DNA of 64,000 bases from Silurus meridionalis (Eukaryota; Chordata; Actinopteri; Siluriformes; Siluridae). Every line of letters starts with the position of its first letter. Positions within the stretch are counted from its first letter, which is position 1. The position numbers and the translations under genes were made by a program. Shown here piece after piece: positions 44,861-58,723 of this stretch. Under the pieces are notes generated by a model. The model was not told the DNA's origin. It searched no databases and worked only from the letters and a program-made list of their open reading frames with translations. Location: assembly GCF_014805685.1 (NCBI RefSeq), contig NC_060901.1, forward strand, positions 20,112,405 through 20,176,404, read 5' to 3'.

Positions 44861-45981
44861 GTACTGATAAAATCGCATGGACACCTAATGAAGCTAACTG
44901 GCTAAAAAAATATCACACTAATGAGTGAAAATGTGTTGTTTTATTTCATATGCTAGGCTTTGTATTTGCTCATTTGACAGATTAGCAAAGCAAGTTCGAG
45001 ATAATTATTCCGACCAAAGCTCCAAATAAACGATCCAAAATCTGCTGTTCTTTTCGCAGCGTTACTGTTCTTCACGACGTCTCTGCACACATTTAATAAA
45101 AGGTCATATATGACAAGATGAAACAAGTGTTATTTTCTTTGCTGGAAATAATTACAGTTGAATTTAGCATGAGAGGAATTTGTTTATAGCTACAGCAGCA
45201 CTGGTAGAATCTTATGTACACCTAATTAATCCAACACGCGGAGAAAAACACGCTGAAATCGCACTAATGTGTGGGAAAATCACTATTTGTTTTTAATATC
45301 TTTGTTGAAAAGCAGGTTCAAACTTCACATACTAACGAACCAATATACAATCTGCATCTTCCAAGCGTCATTTTCTTCATGGAGATTGAATTTCTGTTGG
45401 AGGAAAGTTTTGAGAGTGGGCGGTTGGACCACGCTCACTTTTATTGTAAATCTTCAGTGTTCTTATAGAATTATAGAAAGTATTTTAAGGATGGCTTCAT
45501 GTGGATTCCTTCAGAAGGTGGATAGATTATTTATAAGTTCTCTTTCCATGCGTGTGGAAAGCGTCGAGCTCCTACGCTGTCAAATGACAAATATATTCCA
45601 CTAAAGAGGAAATGTGGCGTGAACTTGTGAATTCTCTCACAGCCGTGTCAGTAATTAAAAGGCAGCCTGGATGGTGGATGCGGCGCTTCACCCCCTGAGC
45701 CCCTTCTCACCTCGGCTGTAAACTCATGGCGAGCTCATCACCCGTAGCCCACGGTGCAAATCCTCACACGTCAGCATTAAGTGTGAGGAAAGGCAGTGTT
45801 AAATTCCTCCTCAGCCCCTCCTGATCGTCGTGTGAAGGCGAGCGGAGCTGAGATACTGGCACCGACTCCACCTCGCCTGCTATGTGCAGCTTTCCGGAGA
45901 TGAACAATTACTTTGATGCATAATTGATGCCCAGGTCTCCTCTAAATGTTTAACAAATCCCTGCAGGGCTGGAATACTGTC

Positions 45982-45985
<4 letters not shown>
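44861..45985. other. Non-coding unique sequence
   Basis: No supported gene. The block 45630-45930 is repeat-free, GC-richer than average and ends with GAACAATTACTTTGATGC and ATAATTGATGCC; this looks like conserved non-coding DNA. Confidence 0.4.

Positions 45986-46049
<64 letters not shown>
45986..46049. repeat. (GT)n microsatellite
   Basis: About 64 bp of GT repeats. Confidence 0.98.
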
Positions 46050-46051
<2 letters not shown>

Positions 46052-47666
46052 CAAGACAGCATGTGTTCAGAGTTTAAGGTCCTCAGTTGAACCTGTCAGA
46101 ATCTCTTGTGGTGTTGCAGCATCACCTGGTCTCCATGCTCTCGTAGCCTCTGAGTTCATGCTACAGGTTCTTCATTATGGGAAAATAAAATGTTTAAAGA
46201 AAACCTCCAACTTTTCTGAAAACTGCTTCTACAAAAATCAGTAAAACTTGAACAGAAAACTCTCTGGGGTCTCTCTGATTTTACGCGCACTATAGTAACA
46301 ATTACGCATCGGAATGACGGCATTAACACAGAAAACACCTTCTGACCAATCAGATTTAAGAATTAAAACCATGAGAGTTTGCACGACATTTACATTTATT
46401 TCTTTGTTCTTATTATTTTTTTCAGTTTGAGGCAAAACAATAAAATGTTAATAGAGAAGGGTTAATAGGATTATTTTGTGCTAATTCACTCTGGGTGGTA
46501 AAATGTCTCCCTCTGTTCGGCTGTTTCAGAGACACACTGTGTCTAATTATGCAAACTGTATAGTCGTAGAAGCGTGTATACGCGCCGTTTCCAATTAAAT
46601 TTGAATTTCTGCATATCTACGAGTATCACAACGTGCTCAAATACACAATATGTCTCCGTATCGAAACTGGAAAATGAGCAGTTAAGTGACTGTGTGATTA
46701 TGCCTGTGGGGTTTCACTTCCTGTTTTAATATTGTTTACTGACTCATTTAAATCTCATCTCACTTTATCCTGCACCAGGACTCTGTGATTTCTCCTGAAA
46801 CAACACCGGCTTTTACACACCTCCAGATTATCCGGACAAAGGACAGCAATATTATTATAATTATTATTAAATAATGTATTACACTATGGGTATATGCACA
46901 AATATAATGTCCACATACTAACTATTAATAACACAAACAAAAAAATGTGATAGTAATTTGCTAAGGGTCAAATCAATTCATCTCCTTTTGTTTTTACTGA
47001 TGCTAACTAGCCAGATATAAATGAACTTCGTGCGCTAGCATAAACTTTTGTTTCCATAGTTGGAAAGGAGCTGAAGATGAGTTCTCAGGTTTTGTTGTGA
47101 AGGAGATGATCTGGCTAAACCTATTATTGAACCTGTAAGCGTTTGTTTTGTGGTTGGTGAAAAATCAGTGGAAGATTAGTCATTTCTTTGTTATTTATCA
47201 TTAATTCAGAGAAAAACTTTGCTAATTCTGACTAGCTGTCTCTTTTCCACTGCTAAATTACAATCATTAGCCAAGAGCTAGCAAATAAGTGTCCTGTTAC
47301 ATGATGTTTCTGTATGGCTGATTTGATTAATAGCATTAGGTTGTTAGCACCTTTATAATTTCTTTGGAAAGTAATTTATTTTATTATAATTTCTTTGGAA
47401 AGTAAACTGTAGACTTTTTTCTCTCACAGAAAAGGCCACATGCTAACTAGCTAAATTTAAATGGTATTTATTAGCTTAGAAATGGGTCGGTTGCTTAGCA
47501 ACAGTGGATCATTATTATTATTATTATTACATTAATGATTTTTTCTTTTTTGTTTCTTATCATGTTGAGAAACTAAATCCAAAAAAGAAAGGAAAAAGAA
47601 AAGACGCTGTCAGACACCTCCTCTGAATCCAACTGTGTTCTTCTGTGTGTTTCTTTGTTATTTCTC

Positions 47667-47670
<4 letters not shown>
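46050..47670. other. Non-coding, no gene recognised
   Basis: TGCTAACTAGC-type words recur at 47000, 47040 and 47442. A 27-base tandem duplication carrying ATTTCTTTGGAAAGTAA lies at about 47357-47405. No named repeat and no gene. Confidence 0.4.

Positions 47671-47714
<44 letters not shown>
47671..47714. repeat. (CA)n microsatellite
   Basis: About 44 bp of CA repeats. Confidence 0.98.
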
Positions 47715-47716
<2 letters not shown>

Positions 47717-48494
47717 AGTGCAGTGTTAATAAAAGCTGCTCGGTGTGTGAGACGGTACAGGTGTGTGCTTGGCCGCTCGAAGCCGGTGCCATGTGGTGTT
47801 TCAGACCTGACATCTGTTGTGCCAAGCGCCTCGTCCTCCGCCATCTTAATCTCTCCATCTGAGCGTCACTTCACCTCCGATTGTCGCCAACTCGTTTCAA
47901 CACCACACTCAGAGACTGTGTGTGTGTTTGTGTGTTTGTGTGTGTGTATACAAGAAAAATATTTGCTTACAAGGTTCTAAGGGGAGGTGTGGTGAACGGG
48001 TTGGGCCTCAGGTGGTTCGGTGCTATGACTCAGCAGAGATCTACGTTTCTTCTCTTGGCTGAACACTGAAACAATGACTGGTTAATTCAGCGCAGTGGGA
48101 GAGGCTGAGATTCCCCGCAGCTGAAACAAACACGGCTAAATGATTCCCTGTGAATTATCGCTCAACAGCCTACCAGTCGTAATCAGTCGACAAGCCAGAA
48201 CGCCAATTATACACAACAAAACACACACAAAAAAGCGAGTGAAAGGATTAGCAAAGCTCTGAATCTGCTGTCCTGCTGGTCTGAGAAAGAATATCTGATT
48301 AGGATGGGACTCAAAGACGTGATGAACGACAGTTTGATAAAAAAATAATAATAATAATAATAACTTTTTATATTTCCTTGAAGCAAGAAAAGGCCAAAAT
48401 ATTAGGTACACTACTGAAAACTAATACAGGATTTCTATATACACGTTTATCAAATTTAATTATTTTAAATAATTATTAGTAGTTGTTTTACACT
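47715..48494. other. Non-coding, no gene recognised
   Basis: GT-rich stretch at 47920-47948 and an AAT run at 48343-48363. No coding support. Confidence 0.4.
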
Positions 48495-48677
48495 TTTATT
48501 ATCTATCGCATCGTGTTAAATCGAATGGAAATCGTATTGCACTGCATCGTAATGGGGAATGGTATCGTATTTTGCCAGTAGATGCTTTATAACGATCTTT
48601 AATGTATCGTATCGTTCGTTATGCATCGAGATGCGAATCTCATCGGCCTCAGTTATAGAGATGCACATTCTTAGTAC
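48495..48677 (-). mobile_element. ATCG-rich hAT-like piece, copy B (inverted to copy A)
   Basis: Reverse complement matches copy A at 37909-38130 in landmark order: GTACTAAGAATGTGC, CTCTATAACTGAGGCC, CGAACGATACGATAC, TTTCCATTCGATTTAAC. About 10.4 kb separates the pair. Confidence 0.5.
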
Positions 48678-48798
48678 ACACACAGGAAACAGGTGTGTGA
48701 GATCAGAGACTAAAACTCTGACAGCAAACTGTACAGTTCATTTATTTACTCATCTGTTTATATAGATGCATTTTCTTTTACAAATGTAAAAAAATTAG

Positions 48799-49211
48799 AG
48801 GTGATGGTGGTGAAGTAAAGTGATGGTGATGTGGTGATGGTGGTGTGGTGATGGTAGTGTGGTGATGGTAGTGAAGTGATGGTGGTGGAGTGAGGAGATG
48901 GTGGTGTGGTGAGGTGATAGTGGTGAGCTGATAGAGGTGAGGTGATGGTGATGTGAGGTGATGGTGGTGAGGTGATGGTGATGTGAGGTGAGGTAATGGT
49001 GGTGAGGTGATGGAGGTGAGGTGATGGTGATGTGAGGTGATGGTGGTGAGGTGATGGTGATGTGAGGTGAGGTAATGGTGGTGAGGTGATGGTGGTGAGG
49101 TGATGGTGGTGAAGTGAGGTGATAGTGGTAAAGTGAAGTGATAGTGGTGAAGTGAGGTGATGGTGGTGAGGTGATGGTGGTGAAGTGAGGTGATAGTGGT
49201 GAAGTGAGGTG
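48799..49211. repeat. GGTGATGGT-type minisatellite
   Basis: About 410 bp built of GGTGATGGT, GGTGAGGTGAT and GTGAAGTGAGGTGAT variants, with higher-order repetition of roughly 60 bp at 48950-49090. The strand is purine-rich and almost free of C. It ends exactly where the LTR starts at 49212. Confidence 0.93.
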
Positions 49212-49882
49212 TGTCAGAAAGTTAGGGTTATAGGATCCAAGGCAGATGCAAAAGGAGCAGGGAGAAAGGCTGTGCAGAGCTGAATCGGAAGCCGATTCAG
49301 GAGTCGATTCAGGAGTCGATTCAGGAGTCGATTCCGGGAGCCGATTCAGAGAGCCGATTCAGAGAGCCGATTCAGAGAGCCGATTCAGAGAGCCGATGTG
49401 CGCGAAGGGGTGAGGATTCCGAGCCGGAAACCAGAGCGCGTTCAGCGCGAGCCGGAAACCAGAGCGCTGCTCAGCGCGAGCAGAGCAGAGCCGAGCCGAA
49501 ACCGGAACACGCCCAGCGCGAGCAGAGCAGAGCAGAGCCGAGCCGAGCCGAGCCGAGCCGGAAACCAGAGCGCGTTCAGCGCGAGCAGAGCAGAGCAGAG
49601 CAGAGCCGAGCCGGAAACCAGAGCGCGTTCAGCGCGAGCCGGAAACCAAGGACAGAATGTTCAGGTCAGAGACAACGAAACAAACAAAAGAACAAACAAA
49701 CAAAACAGAATACGCTGGAGAGTGCTCAGGGCAAGCCTAAAGACAATCTGGCACTGACTGGAGGATTCAGGCGTCCTTATAAGTGCCAGAAAATCATACA
49801 CCAAATCCGTGCAGCTGGTTGGGAGTGGGCGTTTCCTCTGTGGTTGAGGCGGTAATACCTGAAGTGCTCAAGCGGGCTGACA
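49212..49882 (-). mobile_element. Gypsy-type 3' LTR with internal minisatellites
   Basis: On the minus strand the LTR begins TGTCAGCCCGC (from 49882) and ends CTGACA-type (TTTCTGACA at 49212), giving TGTCAG/CTGACA ends. A TATA-like CTTATAAGG lies at 49776-49783. The distal half is expanded: a CCGATTCAGAGAG array at 49280-49397 and a GAGCAGAGCCGAGCCG array at 49419-49650. The total of 671 bp fits a Ty3/Gypsy LTR. The outer flank is AGGTG; the other LTR is absent, so a target duplication cannot be tested. ORFs across it are repeat artefacts. Confidence 0.75.
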
Positions 49883-49895
49883 GTACCCCGCCCAG
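49883..49895 (-). other. Polypurine-tract-like site before the LTR
   Basis: The minus strand reads CTGGGCGGGGTAC directly before TGTCAG, the expected position of the plus-strand primer of an LTR retrotransposon. One C interrupts the purine run. Confidence 0.5.
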
Positions 49896-50785
<890 letters not shown>

Positions 50786-50872
50786 TTTTGTAAAGAGGTT
50801 AATTGACAGCAGGTCTGTAAGATGATTGGGGTATAAATAGTAATAAGAGTGAAGAGTAATTAGAGCAACACA
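50786..50872. other. Junction sequence between Gypsy and Tc1 fragments
   Basis: About 87 bp of AT-rich DNA with no assignment. Confidence 0.4.
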
Positions 50873-51210
50873 TTTTTCATCCAGAAAACGTTTTTGTCAG
50901 GGAACATCTTGTATATCGGAATCCTGTATCAAACATATGGAAAAACAGTCTTCTCCCAAAACAGCAAACTGGTCTCAATGCTACACAGTGGAGAACATTG
51001 GCTTGTTTTTTAACGTGTTGCAGCCATCAAATTCAAAATGACCTTATTGTTTTCTTAAAATGGTATACATGCTCAGTCAAACATTTGGTATGTTTTTTTT
51101 GTTACTGTGAATAAAATATGGGTTTATGAGATTTGCAAATCATTGCATTCTGTTTTTATTTGCATTTTACACAGTATGCCAATTCTTTTTTGGAATTAGG
51201 GTTTTGTATA
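50873..51210 (+). mobile_element. Tc1-like transposon 3' end
   Basis: GAGCAACACATTTTTCATCC and CAGAAAACGTTTTTGTCAGG correspond to 36268-36303 of the copy at 35614. It continues with GCAGCCATCAAATTCAAAATG and GGGTTTATGAGATTTGC, and ends TTTTTTGGAATTAGGGTTTTG, the reverse complement of that family's 5' end. The middle is deleted. It abuts the large (TA)n tract. Confidence 0.7.
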
Positions 51211-51213
51211 TAT

Positions 51214-53035
<1,822 letters not shown>

Positions 53036-53094
<59 letters not shown>
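53036..53094. repeat. (CA)n microsatellite
   Basis: About 59 bp of CA repeats. Confidence 0.98.
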
Positions 53095-53096
<2 letters not shown>

Positions 53097-53957
53097 TTCC
53101 TAACCGGCCATTGCATAACCTTCTGCAGGGAGATTTTTTACTGTAACTGCATACTTCTGCATTCGTCTTCAATGAAAAATCGTTATGCCGTGTGTTCTCA
53201 TATTGCTTTAAAGAAAATCTGTCAAGGAAGTGATTTAGAGCTCTGAATGTTGAACAAAAAATATGTTTACAGCACGTACAGAGAATGTGGATTACTGCTT
53301 TACCCTGTAGAGGGAAACTTCCATTAAGTTTTAGTAGACCGAGAGGCAGTGACAGGAGGAGGAGATTTATGAGATACAGTTTTGATATTCTGGATGAATT
53401 TCGAAATATGAGTGTGTTACTGTTCCGATGTCGTTTCTTATGAAAAAAATAAATACAGTCAAAATACTGCTGATAGCAACAACTTTCTTAATTATATTTA
53501 GAACCACCACAGAAAGAGCAGAGGAAAATCATGTCACACAGCACCTGAATCGTATCTTATCATCGAGTCTCACTTGAATTATATATATAAATATATATAT
53601 ATTTGCATTTTTCCTTTCAAAAAGTGGAGTGTTTTTCTGGTGTTTCTGGCTTGTTTGATAATTCTTAGACCAGATCACTGAAACCAAGAAATTGATATTG
53701 ATTGAATCTCATCCATGCATTGGTCTTGTTGATGCTCGAAAATACATTATGAGATTTCTTTGAAAAGGATTTACCAACATCTAGTGAAAGAGGGATGAGA
53801 CCAGGACACTGCAGCTGGTGCTGAGGTAAAAAGAACAAACTCCCAGATAAAACTGTTCTGGGCAGAAGTAGAATAAAACAAATCCCCAAACCAACACTAA
53901 AACCCTGCGGAGCGAAGCAGCCAACACCGGAGATCTGATCTGTATGGAAGATCATCA
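53095..53957. other. Non-coding, no feature recognised
   Basis: AT-rich DNA with a short TATATATAAATATATATATAT run at 53580-53600. No gene. Confidence 0.4.
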
Positions 53958-54132
53958 GCAGGAGTGGTAGCTTAGTGATTAAAGTATTGATCTTTGGATC
54001 AGAAGGTCATGAGGTCCAACCTTGCCAAAGCGGCCATTTCAGGGCCCCTGAGCGAGGCCCTTAAGCCTCAACTGCGCAGATGTATTTCGCTCTGGAAAAG
54101 GCGTCTACCAAATGCTGTAAATGTAAATGTAA
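53958..54132 (+). mobile_element. tRNA-derived SINE with AAATGTAAATG tail
   Basis: Head GTGGTAGCTTAGTGATTAAAG (A box), TTTGGATCAGAAGGTC, worn B box GAGGTCCAACC, body GGGCCCCTGAGCGAGGCCC, 3' part TTTCGCTCTGGAAAAGGCG and tail AAATGCTGTAAATGTAAATG. This is the most complete SINE in the window and defines the family seen at 19499, 40423, 40525 and 44408. Confidence 0.8.
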
Positions 54133-54811
54133 GCAGGCAACAGAGAATTAATGCAATGTATAAAATGACACCCAAACACCAACGAAAAAAAAAAAAAAAC
54201 AGCTATAAATAATCACTGATAAAAACAAGTACAATATAAACTAATAAAAGGTTTGGGTGCATAAAGTGAAGCAAACTTTCCCCATATTCTCCTATAATCT
54301 GATCGGTTTCCTTTTTCCTACAAAACTTTCTCAGCCATTCTCTCTTTGTTTTAGAAGTTTTAGTTGTTGTAGAGCATTTAGTGAGTTCCTGTGAACACCA
54401 TGTTGTTACCATGGAAACGCTAAACTATTAGAATGGACACATTGTTAAAACCAATCAGACTGAAGAATTCATCAGTGCAGTGACTCCAGTAGATTCTGTC
54501 TGCTGTAAAGAACATGTGACGGTTGACTTTTTGGCATGCCGTTATTTATTTATTGTTTCTTCATCATAATCATCATCATCACGAATAGTTCTGTACATAC
54601 CCCTGTTGAGCTCCTGTGTTCATTTGCAGGCTCTGGATCTAAAATTAGGAGTCCTGCTCTGAAAATATTGCAGGAGGGAGAATGTGATGTTGACGCGAGG
54701 CTGCTCTCCTACTGGCTGTTTCTGGCATGACAATATCTTTTAGAAGCATTGCATGAGTTTTAGCCTCAAGTGTCACTCTACTAGGGGTATGTGCATGGAT
54801 GTGGATGTAGT
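54133..54811. other. Non-coding, no feature recognised
   Basis: Contains an A run at 54185-54200 and no supported gene or named repeat. Confidence 0.4.
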
Positions 54812-54861
54812 GCACACACACACACACACACGCACACACACACGCACACACACAAACACAC
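54812..54861. repeat. (CA)n microsatellite, interrupted
   Basis: About 50 bp of CA repeats with G and AA interruptions. Confidence 0.95.
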
Positions 54862-55499
54862 ACCTTTCCTAGGGTTTATAAATGTTGCCCAGTGATGCTC
54901 CCTCTCTTTAATAAAAGGTGTATTATGCATTGCAAGCAGCGTTGGGGTTACACCGTACGCACTCCTGTTCCCCCAGAGATAGAACCCTGGACCAGGAGCT
55001 TGTCTCTGTCTCTCCACGCAATCAATCAACACCACAATGCATTATTAACTCCTAGTAAAACACAATGACCTTCGATTTGCTACGGCTTCCCTGCCTTTCT
55101 CCTCAACGCCTCAGCCTGTCTTCCTGGTCAGCATGCTCTCCCACCTTCTGCTCATTCAGAGTTTTCACGCCTGAATTTTCTCCTGACTGTGCACGGAGTT
55201 GTGAAAGTTAACTTTGTTCGAGGAGAATGGATGCGGATGCTCGGGCTGCGCATGTCTTCCAGCAAGTAATGTCACACCTGATTTGCATATATTTGCTGAG
55301 CTTTTTGAAAAAATTTTCCAAACAGCCGCTGGAGTGGCTAAATATCCTTCAGCTGTCGTGTTGTGGATGACTAATTAGGGCAAGCGTTCGAGGTTTGACT
55401 TTCTCCTTTCACATCTCGTACACCCTCCTACACTCTGTAAACATCCATAAGGCCAGACTGCTCTCTATATATTCCTGTTATAGTTCCATCCAACCTACA
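54862..55499. other. Non-coding unique sequence
   Basis: No gene. The block 55130-55400 is repeat-free with CACCTGATTTGCATATATTT and GGATGACTAATTAGGG and looks like conserved non-coding DNA. Confidence 0.4.
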
Positions 55500-55975
55500 G
55501 TTTATTCACCGAACAGCCAAGACATTAAAACCACCAACACTGAATCACACAAGTTCTCGTTACAGTGGAGATCAGGCAGCATGTGGACAGACAGTTTTTA
55601 AAGGTTATGTAGAAGAATGGCAAACATAAAGAACTGAGCAAGTTTGATGAGGCCCAAAATTGTGATGTCTAGACGTCGGGGTCAGAACATCTCCAAAACA
55701 GTGTCTTTAAAAAGTGTTCCAAGCAGTAAAGCTGGTGAACCAGAGACAGGGCCATGGGATAGTGCTGTGTGTCATTAATGTACAGTACATGGGCAGGGAA
55801 GTTCAGAAATACTCAAATACAGAAACCTGGTGAAAATATTCTGGTTCTGATAAAAGGGAGACAGAACATACAGAGGATGTAGAGCTGTAAAACACTCACA
55901 GCCAGACATTGCTGACCTCTGGTAACCACCCAAAGCTTCTACAATGAACGTTAGTGTCAAAACTGGATGGAGCAA
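55500..55975 (+). pseudogene. Tc1/mariner-like transposon remnant (second family)
   Basis: CCGAACAGCCAAGACATTAAAACC is an inverted-repeat-type start (split here: CAGCCAAGACATTAAAACC). It is followed by ACTGAGCAAGTTTGATGAGG, TGTGATGTCTAGACG, GGGTCAGAACATCTCCAAAAC and GGTGAACCAGAGACAGGG, which correspond to the LSEFDEG..IVMARR..GQSISKT and VNRRQGHG parts of a Tc1-like transposase. Frames are broken throughout. Only the N-terminal half is recognisable. Confidence 0.65.
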
Positions 55976-57180
55976 TGGCCTTTATTGAGCCTCCACCTTG
56001 CACACACATGAAATCGCTTCCTCATCCATTCGCGTGCAGAAAAATAACCTGAAGTACTTTCAAAACAATAATGGTGATGGTTGTTGAGCTGCAGAAACCA
56101 GGTAATGGATAGAAAATGCCTGAGCAGTTCAAAATTAGGGCCATAAAACTCAGATTTGCAAAAGGAATGGATTACCCCCTGAACAGCGAGGAAAATGGCA
56201 AAGAAACATTACAATCATAGCAACAAGTGGTTTGGAAGCATTGCAGGAAACAAAGCTCTTCCTGAGTGTGAGGGTTTTCAGTTATTGCCAGTTAAATTGA
56301 TGCCATTGAACTTTTGTATGATTTTCTTTTTATGTCTTACAAAAGGTTTTGTACCTTCCTGCAGTTCTATTCCTTCTGAGTCTACAGCTGAGGGCCTTGT
56401 TCTCATGGGTTCCTCCTCCAAGATAGTCATCAAGCCCACAGCCCAGACTCCTCTCGTTTATTCACAAACATCAATAAAAGCAGAGAATAAGAAATGGAGT
56501 GGGTGTAGAGACGGGCAGGAAGCAAGCCAGCTCTGACAGAAAAATCCAGACAAAAGGAATCCTTGATCAATTTGCTTTGAAGTGCATTTTTTTCTGCAGA
56601 AGTCCTTGCAAGCCCATACTGATGAAGTCCAAATTGTCTCGCCTTAGGGTAAGACGAAAGTCCTCTGCTTTGCATGAGTTTATAAATATTCATGAGAGGA
56701 GATACGGCTTGATCCAATTGCGTGAGGTGAATGATTACTAAGAAATGAGCGCTGATTATCGGACGGGAAAAACGGTGAATGTATTCGTATTATGTGAATT
56801 AGAATTATTAATGTCACTTTCAAGGAAATGTAAGTGCAAATTTGTCATATGTTATGTAAAGTCTTAACACCTGAGTCCACTTCCATATATATATATTTTT
56901 TTAATTAAACCAAATACTGATCATTATTTAAAAATCAAAATTCCAGTTTAATAATAAACCTCTTTTTATCAGTCTTTCAGTCTGAACCCCAAACCAAGAA
57001 GTCCTGCCAGATTTATAAATGAATGGATGATCTGAATGACACAATGACAATAAACTGCAGTTCAGCCAATGCAGAACATCATCAACCTGCAGACACACCA
57101 ACACCATCCATCCATCAGTGCTTAATCTCATTTAGCTTCATTTTATGGATTTGTTTTGCATTTTCTTCTTTTGCTCATTA
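55976..57180. other. Non-coding unique sequence
   Basis: ORFs on both strands overlap at 56195-56741 without recognised domains. The block 56380-56760, with CTCTGCTTTGCATGAGTTTA and AAATATTCATGAGAGG, may be conserved non-coding DNA. A short TATATATATATT run lies at 56886-56899. Confidence 0.4.
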
Positions 57181-58256
<1,076 letters not shown>

Positions 58257-58375
58257 TTGTGGTGATGCTTCATAGCACCAGGGTACCTGGTTCAGTTCTC
58301 ATCACTGTTCATATGCAGGTTAACATGTTCTTCACTCGAAATATTCTCCAAACTTTCAAGAACATCTCAGCATGT
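58257..58375 (+). mobile_element. Possible worn tRNA-derived repeat
   Basis: CAGGGTACCTGGTTCAGTTC resembles a B-box context and ATATGCAGGTTAACATGTTC resembles the following part of a common fish SINE (GGAGTTTGCATGTTCTCC type). The A-box part is not clear. Weak. Confidence 0.3.
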
Positions 58376-58609
58376 GGATTAGCTCTATCCACTGGATGTG
58401 CATGGAAAGAGTTCCATCTTGGCTTCATTATTACAATTCTTAATGTTTTTATGTTTCTAAACTGGAAAAAAAAATATCTTACAGAGTTCTCTTTAGATCT
58501 TTTAAGGTTCCACAAGATTCTCAATAAACTGCTATAAGGTGGAGTGTAAGATCAAAGCACCATGGAATCATTGGTCAGATTACAAATACAGATATGAATA
58601 GAAGCTGAA

Positions 58610-58659
<50 letters not shown>
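58610..58659. repeat. (ATT)n microsatellite
   Basis: About 50 bp of ATT repeats, just before copy 2 of the 57-bp duplication. Confidence 0.97.
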
Positions 58660-58660
<1 letters not shown>

Positions 58661-58665
58661 TCCTT

Positions 58666-58723
58666 TTAGAAAAGGGCTTTAAAGAATGTAAAATAAAAAG
58701 TGCTGAACTGTGAAACTTTTTTC
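58666..58723 (+). repeat. 57-bp direct duplication, copy 2
   Basis: Near-exact repeat of 57181-57237, with one extra A and a TT insertion near its end. It lies about 1.49 kb downstream, next to an (ATT)n tract instead of (CA)n. Confidence 0.9.

Noticed and set aside
49398..49757. 119-residue Arg/Ser/Glu-rich ORF
   Set aside because: It lies antisense within the LTR and its composition comes from the GAGCAGAGCCGAGCC minisatellite.
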